A stretch of 64,000 nt of DNA from Misgurnus anguillicaudatus (GCF_027580225.2 NC_073358.2:11459001-11523000), one strand, 5' to 3'; shown: positions 35,298 to 47,420, counted from the first letter of the stretch. Notes: generated from the sequence alone by a model not told the origin. Numbers and translations are program-made.

Positions 35298-36521
35298 GGC
35301 TGAATCCGAAACCGCATACTGCCATACTATATAGTAGGCAAAAAGCAGTAGGCGAACGAATAGTATGTCCGAAACCTCAGTATACGCAAAAGGGTAAGCG
35401 AGAATTAACAGGATTTTGGACTATTTCTCGTGAGATTCAGAGGCACGTGTACTTAAGTATCGTCCGAAACCACCTACTTACTGAAAATGTAGTAGGGGAA
35501 ACAGCACGTGAACAGAGTAGTACGTCCGAATCCTCAATATCCATAAAATCAGTAGGCGAGAAATCCCCGGATGCCCTACTGAGTCCGCCCAGATTCTGAA
35601 GCGTGCATCGGATGGACACTTCTATCCCAGCTTTCCCATGATGCCACGGGAAAGCAAAGCAATCGACCGGAGACCAGCCAATCGGGTGATTTCGATACGT
35701 TACACAGGGCTGTTCCTCAGCACCCTGACTTCACGCACAGACCCAGGATATACCACAAACTGATTCATTAAAATAGAGCTGTATCACAGCTGTGTTGAGA
35801 TGATAGTAAATATGTGATGGTTTGTTAGAAAAATACATTTGAATAAAGTTTTGTTTCATATGGGATTCACTTCAATACGTTTTCATTTATTGTGATGGTT
35901 TTATTCATTCATTTTTTATTCATGTTTCCTGTTGTTTTAAGTAAATACAAGAGATTGTTTCACTAAAATGTATATATTCACATTGCCTGCATTGTCTAGT
36001 TTGTATTCAAGCACAGCTGTCATCTGACAACAGATATTAAATTACAATCTGCTTGTTTTACTTATTTTTGTCCACTACAAAATTATGTAATATATCTGTA
36101 ACACTGACAGAGACCGTAGTAGAGTTGTGAAGTTACTGATGCAATCAGGTGTTAGTGCACCTGTCCCTCATACACACGCATACGTTTTCATGTCTTTTAT
36201 TAGGTTTGTTCGAGTTTATGCACCGCTGTAAGAACCAACAGGTGGATGACATCAAAGTACCGTGAGAGCGATTCCAGAAATCATACGGAGAAGTCTGATT
36301 TCGTTTTGCTCTCGCGGTATTGTGATGTCAATCTCCTGTCGATTCTTGTGGTTCCGCATGAACTCGAACAAGTCTACTACGTCATATGTCACATGATAAC
36401 GTCAACATGGCGAATGCTGTCCATACTTAACGCGAATGTAGGGACTGTCTTAGCACACGTTAAGTAGGTACCCAGTGAAATTCAGTACCTACACAGTGAG
36501 TATGCGATTTCGGATTCAGCC
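35298..36521. mobile_element. TIR element inserted in the 3' LTR
   Basis: ggctgaatccgaaaccgcata at the left is mirrored by tatgcgatttcggattcagcc at the right. Comparison with the intact 5' LTR fixes the insertion point between gaaaat and atagtt. The element is about 1.2 kb with no transposase ORF and includes the palindrome 36210-36371. Confidence 0.85.
36210..36371. repeat. Palindromic module, copy B
   Basis: ctgtaagaaccaacaggtggatgacatcaaagtaccg faces cggtattgtgatgtcaatctcctgtcgattcttgtgg in inverted orientation. It is related to copy A (18773-18903). Confidence 0.6.
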
Positions 36522-36654
36522 ATAGTTAACCTGGACTGTGACTGCTTTGTTTTCTACTACATACACAACAATACACACGAACACAAATGTACCATACAAC
36601 CACGCAAACCTCCTCCGGTTGAAACAATGCGAGGGTGCGCGAATACCCGCACGA

Positions 36655-37800
36655 ATTACAGTTTTTCTCAATTGCTAAGACACATTTCTTGAATGCTGCT
36701 CTCCTTTTCTCTAAACTGTGAACACAAAACCCAATTTTCAAGCTACATTCACAAAATCTCAGACTTTTCTTGCAAAACCAAACTTTCACCTCAAAACAGT
36801 TCAATCTGTGCCCAAAACTGAACTATGTTGTGTAATCGTGCCCCGAGTCAATCAAAATTAAAAACACTACATAACAGTCACTAAACACTACGTAGAAAAA
36901 TAGAAAACACAATGCTCAGGACATGAAAGGGATAGTTCACCCAAAAATGAAAATTCTGTCATCATTTGCTCACCCTCATTTTGTTACAAACTCATATACA
37001 TTTCTTTGTTCTGATGAACACAAAGGAAAATATATTGAGAATTGTTTATAACCAAACCATTCGTGGACCAATTCACTTCCATAGTAGGAAAAAAGTATAC
37101 TATGTAAGTAAATGGGGTCCACGAATGGTTTACAAACATTTCTCAAAATATCTTCCTTTGTGTTCATCAGAACAAAGACATTTATACAGGTTTGTGGCAA
37201 CGCGGGAGTGAGTGAATGATGACAGAATTTTCATTTTTGGGTGAACTATCCCTTTAAGCTTGAGAAATAAATGGTTATTGTTTACTGTAGGCTAAATGCA
37301 GGTTGCAAAACAAAAACAAACTTTGCATTTAGCACTTGTACAAAAAGACAAAACAGAAATCTTATGCAGAACATGGTCAATCAAAGTAGCTCTGATTTCA
37401 TCAGATATTACTGTTCTTTGTCTTCACTGACCACCTCAACCTCCTCTCACACAGACTCTTTTACACAGATTTCTATTCATTGTAGGGCCTCATAAACCAG
37501 TGCTCTCTGGCTTACTGTATATGTTCCCTCATATCATTAGCCACAAGTGTGATCAATTTTGAGTTGTTGTGTTCAAGTAGTGACACTTGTGCTTAATTGT
37601 GTTTGACTTTTGTCACCTGTGTTCACCATTTTGCAGCACGGGTGCATCACAATGAAAATGTGTCAGCAAGTTGTGTCTAAACAGGTGAAAAGTACTTACT
37701 GTATGGTTTTGCCAAAAGAGTGACTGATTCAATCAGTGGGTTGAGGCAACTGAGCATTTGGTTCAGCCAATAGGGTTTAGTGTTTGAGAAAAACTGTAAT
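36655..37800. mobile_element. TIR element with ATTACAGTTTTTCTCAA ends
   Basis: attacagtttttctcaa at the left faces ttgagaaaaactgtaat at the right. A second, younger element (36926-37257) sits inside it. Confidence 0.78.
36926..37257. mobile_element. TTAA-type MITE, AGGGATAGTTCACCC family
   Basis: gggatagttcacccaaaa at the left is mirrored by ttttgggtgaactatccc at the right. This is a repeat family I know as very common in cyprinids. The right edge is TTAA. Confidence 0.85.
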
Positions 37801-38187
37801 ACCCTGTCCCACAGTTATTCCCAGAAGCAGGACAGCATAAATGAAGGGGTGGACCAGGCGTCACAGAAATGTATGCCGCCGGGCAGGTAATTAAACAAAA
37901 AAATAGAAAAATGATAACAACAAAAACCAAAAAGAAGGGGAACCTGGGTCACAATCAGCTACCCAGTGTCATATGGGCGTATACCCCTGGAGCGCTTTAA
38001 GCTGATAAAAGAAGAGTACAGCATTAACGGTGGTATTTACATAATCGGCATGCGATAAATCAGTAGCATACCCACCTGACTATTTGCAAGTCGGCACTGC
38101 TGACATGTCAAAGGATGGACTAACTCCGCACGGCATGTAAACTATACAAACAAATAGAGCGCTTACAAATAACAGCTCCCTTTACAT

Positions 38188-39751
38188 TAAAGTGCCATAT
38201 TAGGAAAAACTCACTTTTTCTGGGTTTTGGGGTGTTATTTTGTGTCTTTGATGCTCCCACACGCATACAAACTTGGAAAAAAATCCATCCATGCTGTTTT
38301 GAGTGAGATACAGGTTTCTGAATGTCCTCTGCCTTGAGTCTCAGATTGTGCGAGTTCAAACTCAGCTCCGTTGTTACGTAACTAAACGTTTCGTCACATT
38401 CAGTTTGAATTTTCCCGCCCACCACCCCACTCGCAGGTCTCCACCCACCAGGGAGCTAGAGAGAGCACAGAGCAGTCAGTCACTTCGCTCGCTGATTCCC
38501 CGCTGTTATCATGTCTCACTGAAATAACAGCGCTATTTCGATATTATGGATTATACTCCTGCCTACTTTTAAAACCAAAGGTTTAACCCGTGGTTATTGG
38601 AACCCGGAGTAATCTTATACAGTGCGTTACGATGCAAATAGTCATTAGATTGTAGGCAATAAGACCTTCATGCGAAATCTGATGTAAACAACAGACTATG
38701 TATCTATATTTCATGGATTATACGCATTTGTGGACAAAAATGGTAATTGGATGTATTTTATTGGACTTTCATGGATCATTCACACATCTGAAACAGACTG
38801 GATTCGATTCGTGATCGTTATATCAACACAAAAGGGTAAGAAGTCACGTTATATTTTGCATGTTGTCATCTTCTGTCACAAAATACTACATTTATGATGC
38901 TAGAGAATCTGTATCTCAAAACAGAGATCATACATTGATGCTAATCCCGTAAATTATACCTTTTAAATGTATAGTGATGTTAAAATTGTTTGTAAACAGT
39001 AGGCTATATAGATATTTTTGCAGGCTAGATAGTTTTTAACAGCTTTATTTTACAATTCTACAAGAACTAAGTAATAGTGCTTTGCCAAACTAAAAGTTTT
39101 TTGCCAAACTAACAGAGACCGGGCCTTACCGCCCCGGCTTTTCTGACGAGGCTAACCCCCGAGCCTCTTATAACTTTACGGTCCGGACCTCCCGCTAGCT
39201 TCTAGCAATTAGCATGCGGTCCACAAGCAGTATACATCCCCCGCCGGGTCTTAATTTCTGTAATTTGCGAAAATAATGCTTTTCAAAAATGTTCTAAACG
39301 GGAATATGTTAGCATTGTCCAGGGAAAACGAGTGTATTGTTGAAACTGCTACATCACAATTTACTCTGGAATCATTGTGTGTCATGAGTTTCTTCTCCTG
39401 TAGTGTACTTATTAGTGATACTTTTCTGCATGATTTGTCTTTTGGCAACATAAACCGTTAATAATTATAATATATAAAATAATAACACAGTATGGTCTGT
39501 ATTGCTCACGATATCACTATGCCCGCGCACATGACGTTAGTAGTGGGGCGTGATCAAAGGAGCAGCAGCTCATAAATATGTAATGACTAGCTCAAAACGG
39601 CACAATCTGAAATGCCCTGAAACAGAGGCTACTAGAGATGGGTAACAATCTTTTCCTACAAGCTATTTTGAACAACTTTTGAAACATGCTTTATGGAACT
39701 CATACACCTATTTAACTTGTGGAAAAGCAGTCATAAGATGGGCACTTTAAC
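38188..39751. mobile_element. TTAA-flanked TIR element of about 1.56 kb
   Basis: The left end ttaaagtgccatatta and the right end gatgggcactttaa are inverted, with TTAA at both edges (piggyBac-like target). No transposase ORF is present. Confidence 0.65.
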
Positions 39752-40221
39752 TAACCTTAACAAAGATTAATAAATATTGTAACAAGTGTATAGTTCATGG
39801 TTTGTTCATGTTAGTTAATACATTAACTAATGTTAACTAATAAACCGTATTGTAAAGTGTTACCAAGAAGGTAAAAAATATTACTGTCCAATTTATCTGT
39901 TACTAAAATAAGACACATTTTTTTATCTAGACTTACAGATTTTGTGAAGACTTAATTTGTGAAGGTCACTGGATGTGAAAAAGCATTTCATGGCTATATG
40001 TTTAATATATTGCAAAATATTTTTTCCTGAGATGGCACAACTTAAATTATCTAATCAAGTCCTCAAACTATTTTAGACCTCAAGGTGCACACCAAAGCTT
40101 TTACGCCCGCAGCCAGTGCATGTTTTCAACTGATTCCAATGGAAACTTGACGTTTTTCAAATAAGCCGGCACTCTGCGTTTTTTCCGCGCTCTGCGCTGA
40201 CCGTCGAGAGTTGAAATATAT
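39752..40221. other. Spacer between TIR elements, nothing recognised
   Basis: This is AT-rich sequence with no supported feature. Confidence 0.4.
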
Positions 40222-41326
40222 GCTAAGTCCCAATTCGCCTACTTATACTTTTGTGAGGAAAAAGTACATCCTTTTGAGTGTGTAGCAAAAGAGTATGCAC
40301 GTTCTGGGACATACTTCGATGATATGGAATATCCGTGTTTTATCATTAATGTTCTTTAATATACTCTTATTACCGTTTGTTTAGACTACTTGCAGCTCCA
40401 GAGTACAGGAACTGGAACGCAGCGTCAGATCGTCTTCTTCTTGTTATTTTTAGCATATATTTCAACCCTCGACGGTTGGCATCCAGCATATTGGTGCACT
40501 ACCGCCACCTTCTGTTCCACGGTTCCGGTTCAATGAGATGTCAATCAAAATCTCACAAGCCAATAAGAGCGAACCGCTGTTAAGCCCGCCCCTCACGAGA
40601 GGTTTCTGTCAAAATAGAGAATTTAAATTTGCAAAGGGCAAACGAAAACTTGGAAAGTGAAAACGAAAACATTTGCAGCACATTCAAAACTATGTTTAGT
40701 GAAAGTGAAACTTAGAAAACCATAAACAAAGAATGCAGTATATTTAAAGATGATGTTAATTTATTTGCTAGTTAGTTGAGTGTTTTTTTCTTTTATCAAT
40801 GTATATTTTTGTTTGTTTTTGCAAAAGTTGCGTTCGTTTTATTTGACACAAATCTAATTCCCTACATGACGTCATGCAACGTGAACGAAAACGTGATTGC
40901 CTAGTGTGGAATTTGATGTTGTTTAAATGTATTCTACTAATCGTATCGTTATAATTCAGCTTATGTATGCTTTTGCGGGATTGATTCCTGTGCTGAGAAT
41001 ATGGGAGCTGTCTGTGTGTGGAGGGTTGCTGGGGGGAGGTAGCTTGAGTGAAGGAATTTCCAGCTGGTGATGGCCGAGATAAGAGCAAAGCTTGAAGGAG
41101 AAAACACACAGACAAAGAAGTGCATGCTTTTGATATTAGTTCACTGGCAATCATTCATTTCCAGATTGTTACATGTAGAGGTGTTTGGATTTATAAAATT
41201 ATATGTTGCTATGAATATTAATGTGTTAAAATATATAAATGATTATGCCTTTGTGCCCATGACTAATGTAGAAGATTGCCCTGTAATAAGACATTGCCAT
41301 ATAGGGATGAAATGTTTGAGGGCACA

Positions 41327-41329
<3 letters not shown>

Positions 41330-41402
<73 letters not shown>
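41330..41402 (+). repeat. (GT)n microsatellite
   Basis: About 35 GT units run with almost no interruption, making apparent CV/TH dipeptide ORFs that are not genes. Confidence 0.95.
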
Positions 41403-41407
<5 letters not shown>

Positions 41408-41489
41408 GGAGCCGGGGGGCTATAAAAAGCCCTGGAGGGAAAACACCCAGAACAGATGGTTTCAATAAACAAGTTGCTTGCTTTATAAC

Positions 41490-42044
41490 TGTCACGATCG
41501 GTATAATACCGGAAAGTGGAAAACAAAGGATGAACCCAAACGCAAGAGATGTAAGAAAATATAACTATGTATTTTAATAAAACAGAACAAAACAAACCCA
41601 CGTGGGGGTAAAACAGAGGATGAAATAATACTGTGATGGAACACAAAACACTAGAACAGAACTCAGGCACACGGAGAACATGAACACTGAAATTCAACAA
41701 CGCACACACACCACACAGAGAACACGAGGGCATTAAATAGACAGCACATCAATGGGGAACAGGTGAACATAATTAATCACGTAAGACACGAGTACATAAG
41801 GGAGTAGGGTAAAAGTGACGAGACACTGGGAACACAATGCTGCCATGGCCTTGCCCCCTAACATCCAACCTGGATAATAACCAAGGTCAGGCAAGACCAT
41901 GACAGCCACAAAACACTGGGAACACATGGAAGCCACACAACTATAGGCCTCCACATGCTCCCACACAGAACATAGTACTGTCATGGTCTTGCCAGATACA
42001 CTCAGACCTGAGTCTAGTACAAAAGATCTGGCAAGCCCATGACA
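41490..42044 (-). repeat. 3' LTR of the small LTR element
   Basis: 555 bp. It lacks a 47-bp segment present in the other LTR (about 43448-43494). Confidence 0.88.
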
Positions 42045-42102
42045 GTACCCCCTTCTTTAACGACGGATACCAGACGTCACAAAACAAAAACAAACAAAAA
42101 CA

Positions 42103-43071
42103 TTAAACACGAGGAACGAGAGACTGCACAACAGAAGACAACCATGATAAAATAACAATAAATAACAATGGCAAACAAACATAAGTGACAAACGGGTTGG
42201 GGTGATTTAACAAAAACAAAACATCATGAAGGGGTGGTGGGGCAATAACAGGGGAAAAAGAATGTCCAGAATGTGGAAACTGAGTCCTAAAATTCTGCTG
42301 AAAAGCAGAGGAATGACATGTCCCGGGTTGCGCAGTTGACTGCGCAGACGGCTGCGCCGGTGGATGACGTGTCTCCGGCTGCGCCTGCGGCTGACGTGTC
42401 TCCGGCTGCGCCTGCGGCTGACGTGTCTCCGGCTGCGCCTGCGGCTGACGTGTCTCCGGCTGCGCCTGCGGCTGACGTGTCTCCGGCTGCGCCTGCGGCT
42501 GACGTGTCTCCGGCTGCCCCTGCGGCTGACGTGTCTCCGGCTGCGCCTGCGGCTGACGTGTCTCCGGCTGCGCCGGCTGGTGACGTGTCTCCGGCTGCGC
42601 CGGCTGGTGACGTGTCTCCGGCTGCGCCGGCTGGTGACGTGTCTCCGGCTGCGCCGGCTGGTGACGAGTCTCCGGCTGCGCCGGCGTGTGACGAGTCTCC
42701 GGCTGCGCCGGCGGGCGACGAGTCTCCGGCTGCGCCGGCGGGCGACGAGTCTCCGGCTGCGCCGGTAGCAGCTGCTGCTCCAACGCCCCCTTCTTCCTCC
42801 TCCGTCTGGAGGCTGGGAGTACTGGACGGCTATCTGGTACGGGCGAGAACTCCGGTGCCGGGGTGACGGGAGGCGACCTCCCCAGTCTGACAGCCCCGGT
42901 CATGATGCCCCTCGGACTGGACGGAGTCGGACGGGATCCGGCAGATCCGACTGGTCTCCGCCTGGTGTTAGCTTCAGGTTCGCATATGAGCGGGTCATAG
43001 AACTCGTAACCCGACTCGTATGCAGGACGGGAACCCCTTCCCCGTATCACCAGGCGGCTGCCGGAGAACAT
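42103..43071 (-). CDS. ORF of the small LTR element with fifteen PAQPETR repeats
   Basis: The ORF has 322 codons, starting 32 bp after the 5' LTR in the element's sense direction. The N-terminal third (RGRGSRPAYESGYEFYDPL) and an Arg/Pro-rich part (ASRRRRKK) are followed by fifteen 9-residue units of the type PAQPETR(H/Q/R)x, then a C-terminal part with a hydrophobic stretch (LPLLFIVILSWLSSVV). I do not recognise the family. The start position right after the LTR argues for a gag-like or accessory role, but this is inference. Confidence 0.55.
   Translation of the reverse strand: MFSGSRLVIRGRGSRPAYESGYEFYDPLICEPEANTRRRPVGSAGSRPTPSSPRGIMTGAVRLGRSPPVTPAPEFSPVPDSRPVLPASRRRRKKGALEQQLLPAQPETRRPPAQPETRRPPAQPETRHTPAQPETRHQPAQPETRHQPAQPETRHQPAQPETRHQPAQPETRQPQAQPETRQPQGQPETRQPQAQPETRQPQAQPETRQPQAQPETRQPQAQPETRQPQAQPETRHPPAQPSAQSTAQPGTCHSSAFQQNFRTQFPHSGHSFSPVIAPPPLHDVLFLLNHPNPFVTYVCLPLLFIVILSWLSSVVQSLVPRV
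42366..42770 (-). repeat. 27-bp minisatellite, 15 units
   Basis: Units of 27 bp (ctccggctgcgcctgcggctgacgtgt type) keep all three frames open on both strands, which produces the shadow plus-strand ORFs here. Confidence 0.92.
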
Positions 43072-43102
43072 CCCTGCTGGGTTCAGTTTGGTGCGTGTGT
43101 TA

Positions 43103-43704
43103 TGTCACGATCGGTATAATACCGGAAAGTGGAAAACAAAGGATGAACCCAAACGCAAGAGATGTAAGAAAATATAACTATGTATTTTAATAAAACAGAA
43201 CAAAACAAACCCACGTGGGGGTAAAACAGAGGATGAAATAATTCTGTGATGGAACACAAAACACTAGAACAGAACTCAGGCACACGGAGAACATGAACAC
43301 TGAAATTCAACAACGCACGCACACCACACAGAGAACACGAGGGCATTAAATAGACAGCACATTAATGGGGAACCGGTGAACATAATTAATCACGTAAGAC
43401 ACGAGTACATAAGGGAGTAGGGTGAAAGTGACAAGACACTGGGAACACGTGTCACACATACATGATGTGAAACACACGTGTTCCCACGTAAACACAATGC
43501 TGCCATGGCCTTGCCCTCTAACATCCAACCTGGATAATAACCAAGGTCAGGCAAGACCATGACAGCCACAAAACACTGGGAACACATGGAAGCCACACAA
43601 CTATATGCCTCCACATGCTCCCACACAGAACATAGTACTGTCATGGTCTTGCCAGATACACTCAGACCTGAGTCTAGTACAAAAGATCTGGCAAGCCCAT
43701 GACA
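43103..43704 (-). repeat. 5' LTR of the small LTR element
   Basis: 602 bp. Besides the 47-bp indel it differs from the other LTR at about eight positions by eye. Confidence 0.88.
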
Positions 43705-43709
43705 ATAAC

Positions 43710-45096
43710 TGTGTTACATTTAGAGAAAGTGAAAATTAGTATGTTTAACTAATGAATGCATTTAACCAATTTATGAACAATGGAGTATTGTTGTGTTGTT
43801 GAATAATTATGTTTTACATATTTACTGCCTATATTTCATGATGATTGCCAAAAGTGTTAAAGTTATAAAGATGTCCAGATAAGGACATAATGCCTTAGGG
43901 AACAGAATGGTCTGTGTATGTCTTTCTGTCTGTGTGATATGCAACCCCCACAGGTTACAAAGGTATGTGGAGATGGAGTCAGATGAACGAGAACAGCCCA
44001 TTGGGGGAGGAGGAATTGTGAAGAAAGAACGACGATAAATACTCATGTCTTTTGTCCTGAGCTGTTAGTCCGTCGAATCCTGCTGTTAGGACTTGAGACG
44101 GCCCAGCATGCTGTAACTTTTTCATGTCTGATCAATAAATATTCAATTTAGATATTTGTGTCATTCTCAAATTATGAACATGCATTGGACGCCTTAAAGT
44201 CCAACACTAGTTACGCACACCATGACTTTCATTCATTCTTATAACTTATGTCCAATATAATTTTATTTACTATTCCCATCTTTTTTCTCATCGGTTTTTT
44301 TCACAATACATTTTACAATGTGTTCTACCAAGTTGAGGAGTGAAGCAGGGCGCATCGTAGAACCAAACGCAGGTCGTTTGTGAGGTGGCTGGTGCTGATG
44401 TTCATGTGCAATGTGTGTTACGAAAGCTACTTATTTTAAAGTCAAAATATTTAAAGTTTAAAGTATAACAATTTTTTATGTTATTTATACTTAATTTTAT
44501 CCTTATGTATATAACTCAAAAATACCCTGATAAAAATGAACCATGCTTTTGCAATAGTAAAAGTGCAGTAACCATGTTTCTTTAGTTGAACTAATAAAGT
44601 TAACATTTGTACAGCCACAGTATTACAAATAAGTCAGTGTGGTTAATCTATGGTTAGTGTGGTAAAAGGTGTTTATTTTCATAAGGGTTTATAGTAAGGT
44701 ATAAATCTAAGACAGAAACATAAAAAGAAATACATAAAAAAGACACTTGCATGACACTGTACTAGAGCCACGGTACTTTTTTGGCACAACATCAACCGAA
44801 TATTACGAGACAATAAAATATAACTTTGATTAGGGTTAAACATTTGAATTCTTACACTTAAGCTGAGGGCACATCTCCGGTGCTGCATCCGGCTGCCATG
44901 TTTACATCACCACAAAGCTTCCCTCCCGCACGCAATGGGTTATGGGCAATATTAATCGTTAGAGTGTGCATTGATCTGCACTTCGAATTCTAACCGGAAA
45001 TAGTAGACCATCTGGGTATCTTTGAGATACTCATTTCAACATACTACGATTTGGGACGTACTAATTCTAGTTTCGCATACTATTTAGGATGGATAG
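43710..45096. other. Right body of the large TIR element, nothing recognised
   Basis: This is AT-rich with no gene. It lies between the small LTR element and the right terminal repeat. Confidence 0.4.
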
Positions 45097-45441
45097 TATG
45101 CGAATTGGGACTCAGCCATATTCAACTTTGGGTGAAAAGCTCCGCTTGTCAATGTCAGTCCTCACACCGTCGTGCAATCACAGTGGAGGAGGGACAGGAC
45201 AAGTATCACAACAACCAACCGGCTCACAGCTCAAGTATCACAGCTAAAAAGCCCTCGGCTGAAAAGTTTAAAAGTTTTGGTGTGCACAACCCCAGACCTA
45301 AACAATTCACTTTCAATCTAGCAATACTAATATCATTGAGTCAGGAGGATAAATGCCAGCTTTACAACGCCAGCTTTAAAACAACAGTCGAGACAGTGTC
45401 CTCGTCCTATTTACCCCTCATGGATAGCCTGATAAGATGTG

Positions 45442-45585
45442 TTATTGACTGCATGTGGCGCAGATTGATATGCAGATGACCTAACGCAAGAGTAATTGCA
45501 AGATAAGCTTTTGATTGGCTCTTGCGGAACTTTGATGTCATATGCTGATTGGTTTGCGCAGAGCTGCATGCAGTCAAACACACGT
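45442..45585. repeat. Palindromic module, copy C
   Basis: tgactgcatgtggcgcagattgatatgc and its near complement around 45545-45585 face each other. It ends with 'gcatgcagtcaaacacacg', like copy A's 'gcatgaagtcaaacacgcg'. Confidence 0.55.
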
Positions 45586-45639
45586 GAACACAACAATGTG
45601 AGGGTTCAAGACAAATACAGATGCCGTTACAGTTGCACC

Positions 45640-46029
45640 TTAAGGGCTCGTTATAGTTGTGCGTAGGTCCTAGGTTCCGGGTCGGTTTTCATTTATACTT
45701 TTGTGTTGTCGTCCGGGTCGACGTGCAAACACACGGGCAGACCGCTGGTAGGCAGTAACCATGCGTGTAACAACTTGTAGCAGCGCGACCGTCAAAGAAG
45801 AAGAATCTTGGCAAGTTAACCCACAAACGAAGAAGAAGCAGCAACTTGTTGTGTATGATTTGAGAAGACATAGCAATGATGGGAGTAAATAAACAGCGAC
45901 TTTTGGAGTTAAATCACTCCTCAACTTGGCTCATCTTTGTTTTCACCGTCGCAAACGGAAATACCTATGACGCAGTTTTTTTTACCCGCGTCAGTGGATT
46001 CATTATGTGAAATGATATGATAATAAACA
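45640..46029. other. Spacer, nothing recognised
   Basis: Short ORFs here have no recognisable motif and are probably chance. Confidence 0.35.
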
Positions 46030-47262
46030 CTTAGGGCTCTATCTTACACCCGGCGCAATGCAGCGCAATGCGGGGCGCAAGTGCCTTTCGCGAGTTTCCA
46101 CCCTTATTTTCACGTTTAGCGCCGCGTTGTTTAAATAGCAAATGCATTTGCACCCCCTTTTGCGCCCATGGGCGTTCTGGTCTAAAAACGAGGTGTGTTC
46201 AGGCGCATTGTTGGCGCGTTGCTATTTTGAGGCAACTAAAATAGACTACGCCATTGACCAACACAAACCTGGTCTAAAGACTAAAGTCAATGGCGCAATA
46301 TGCTTTTTGTTATTTAAAGAGCGCATTAGTAATATGCGCCTAAACGGGACGACAACGCGGGTTTGCTTATCACAAAGTACATGAATGCACAGCAGCACAA
46401 AAATGCTTTTTAATATGAAAGATTAAAGGATTGAACGTAAAAGATTATTATTGAGTCTCTTGGACATAAATGAGGACTAATTATGAGACGTTAGAAGGCG
46501 CAAAGAGCTGCTTCACCTGTAGCCTTGTAAGTAAATAAATGCTTTGCTTTAAACAAATGCATCTGTTTTTAAATGTTTTTTTTTAATGCTACCTCACGGA
46601 TTTATTGTATATGATGACTCTGTACCTGTGGATAAGGTGAGATGAGAAACATTTTTATGTAATGCTTAAAAAAAACTCTTTGCTAAAAAACGCTGTCCAA
46701 AGTGCTGAAACGTGAGGAGAGCCGTTTGTAAATTCTTTATCTTCTGTTTGTTACAAATAAAGTATTTTTAGAGTACAAACCTTCTCTTACATACTTGTAA
46801 ATTATTTTTTGATGATATTGGATAGCTATACATTTAAAGCAATTACAAGCCTGCTTTTTTACTTCCATGACTAAAAGAAAACGGGTTTTAAAGGTTTTAA
46901 TAAAAAAATAACAATTTCAATACAAGTGAAAACAACACAATTATTTAACATTAATCTTAAACTGGGGATCTTCTTCCTCCGCTTAGTTTTTCAGTTTACA
47001 AAGGTCATCTAAATAGGGATTAGACATAGCGCCAGCGCAACTTGCTTTTAAAGGGGATGAGAGCTGAGACTCTCATTGGTTTATTGCACGTTACGCCCAA
47101 AATACTCCCATTACAATAGGACCAACCCTTTTCGACCATGCGCTCGGCGCACAAATCCTTTTTCCCGTCGTTAAATTAGCAAAAGTGGATTCGGACACGC
47201 CCATTTAGACGTTGCGCTGTGCGATGTAGACAATGCGCTTAGATCGTTAAAATAGGGCCCTT
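46030..47262. mobile_element. TIR element with CTTA(A)GGGC(C/T)CTAT ends
   Basis: cttagggctctatcttacacc at the left faces gttaaaatagggcccttaag at the right. 'gcgcaatg' phrases repeat near both ends. It is about 1.23 kb and non-coding. Confidence 0.7.
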
Positions 47263-47420
47263 AAGATGTAACGTAAGATCAGTCGATGCTACTCCCATTT
47301 CAACAAGCATGTAGTAGACTGGTCACTGCCTTACAACTACAGTACAAGAACAACATCAATATACCTGAATAACAGTACAACAATAATTATTCCACAAAAA
47401 AAAGAATAATCACTGTTACC

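Larger units (their letters stand above)
35171..36570 (+). repeat. 3' LTR of the gypsy element, split by an insertion
   Basis: 35171-35297 and 36522-36570 together match the 5' LTR. The intervening DNA is the TIR element 35298-36521. Confidence 0.88.
30706..36575 (+). mobile_element. Ty3/gypsy LTR retrotransposon, TSD ATACA, with nested DNA element
   Basis: The 5' LTR is 30711-30883 (173 bp, TG to CA) and the 3' LTR is 35171-36570, the latter interrupted by the 1.2-kb insertion 35298-36521. The exact duplication ATACA flanks the whole (30706-30710 and 36571-36575). A purine-rich tract (caagagaggaata) precedes the 3' LTR. Gag, protease, RT, RNase H and integrase are recognisable but broken by several frameshifts and stops. 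The LTRs differ at about five positions. Confidence 0.92.
41485..43709 (-). mobile_element. Small LTR retroelement without pol, TSD ATAAC
   Basis: LTRs lie at 41490-42044 (3') and 43103-43704 (5'), both TG to CA. The exact duplication ATAAC lies outside both (41485-41489 and 43705-43709). The purine tract gaagggggtac on the minus strand abuts the 3' LTR and sets the orientation. The internal part is only about 1.06 kb, with one ORF and no protease, RT or integrase. It is therefore non-autonomous (TRIM/LARD-like) and probably mobilised by a gypsy relative. Confidence 0.88.
40222..45116. mobile_element. Large TIR element hosting an LTR element
   Basis: gctaagtcccaattcgcctac at 40222 and its partner at about 45096-45116 (tgcgaattgggactcagc) are inverted. 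Without the nested LTR element (41490-43704) the body is about 2.7 kb. It holds a GT microsatellite and no transposase ORF. Confidence 0.55.

Noticed and set aside
41226..41733. ORFs rich in TH or CV dipeptides
   Set aside because: They are translations of the GT microsatellite at 41330-41402.
42318..42866. Plus-strand ORF of 182 codons with DVSPAAPAA repeats
   Set aside because: It is the antisense shadow of the minisatellite; LTR orientation and the polypurine tract place the coding sense on the minus strand.
45670..45924. 84-codon minus-strand ORF
   Set aside because: There is no splice context and no motif; composition suggests chance.
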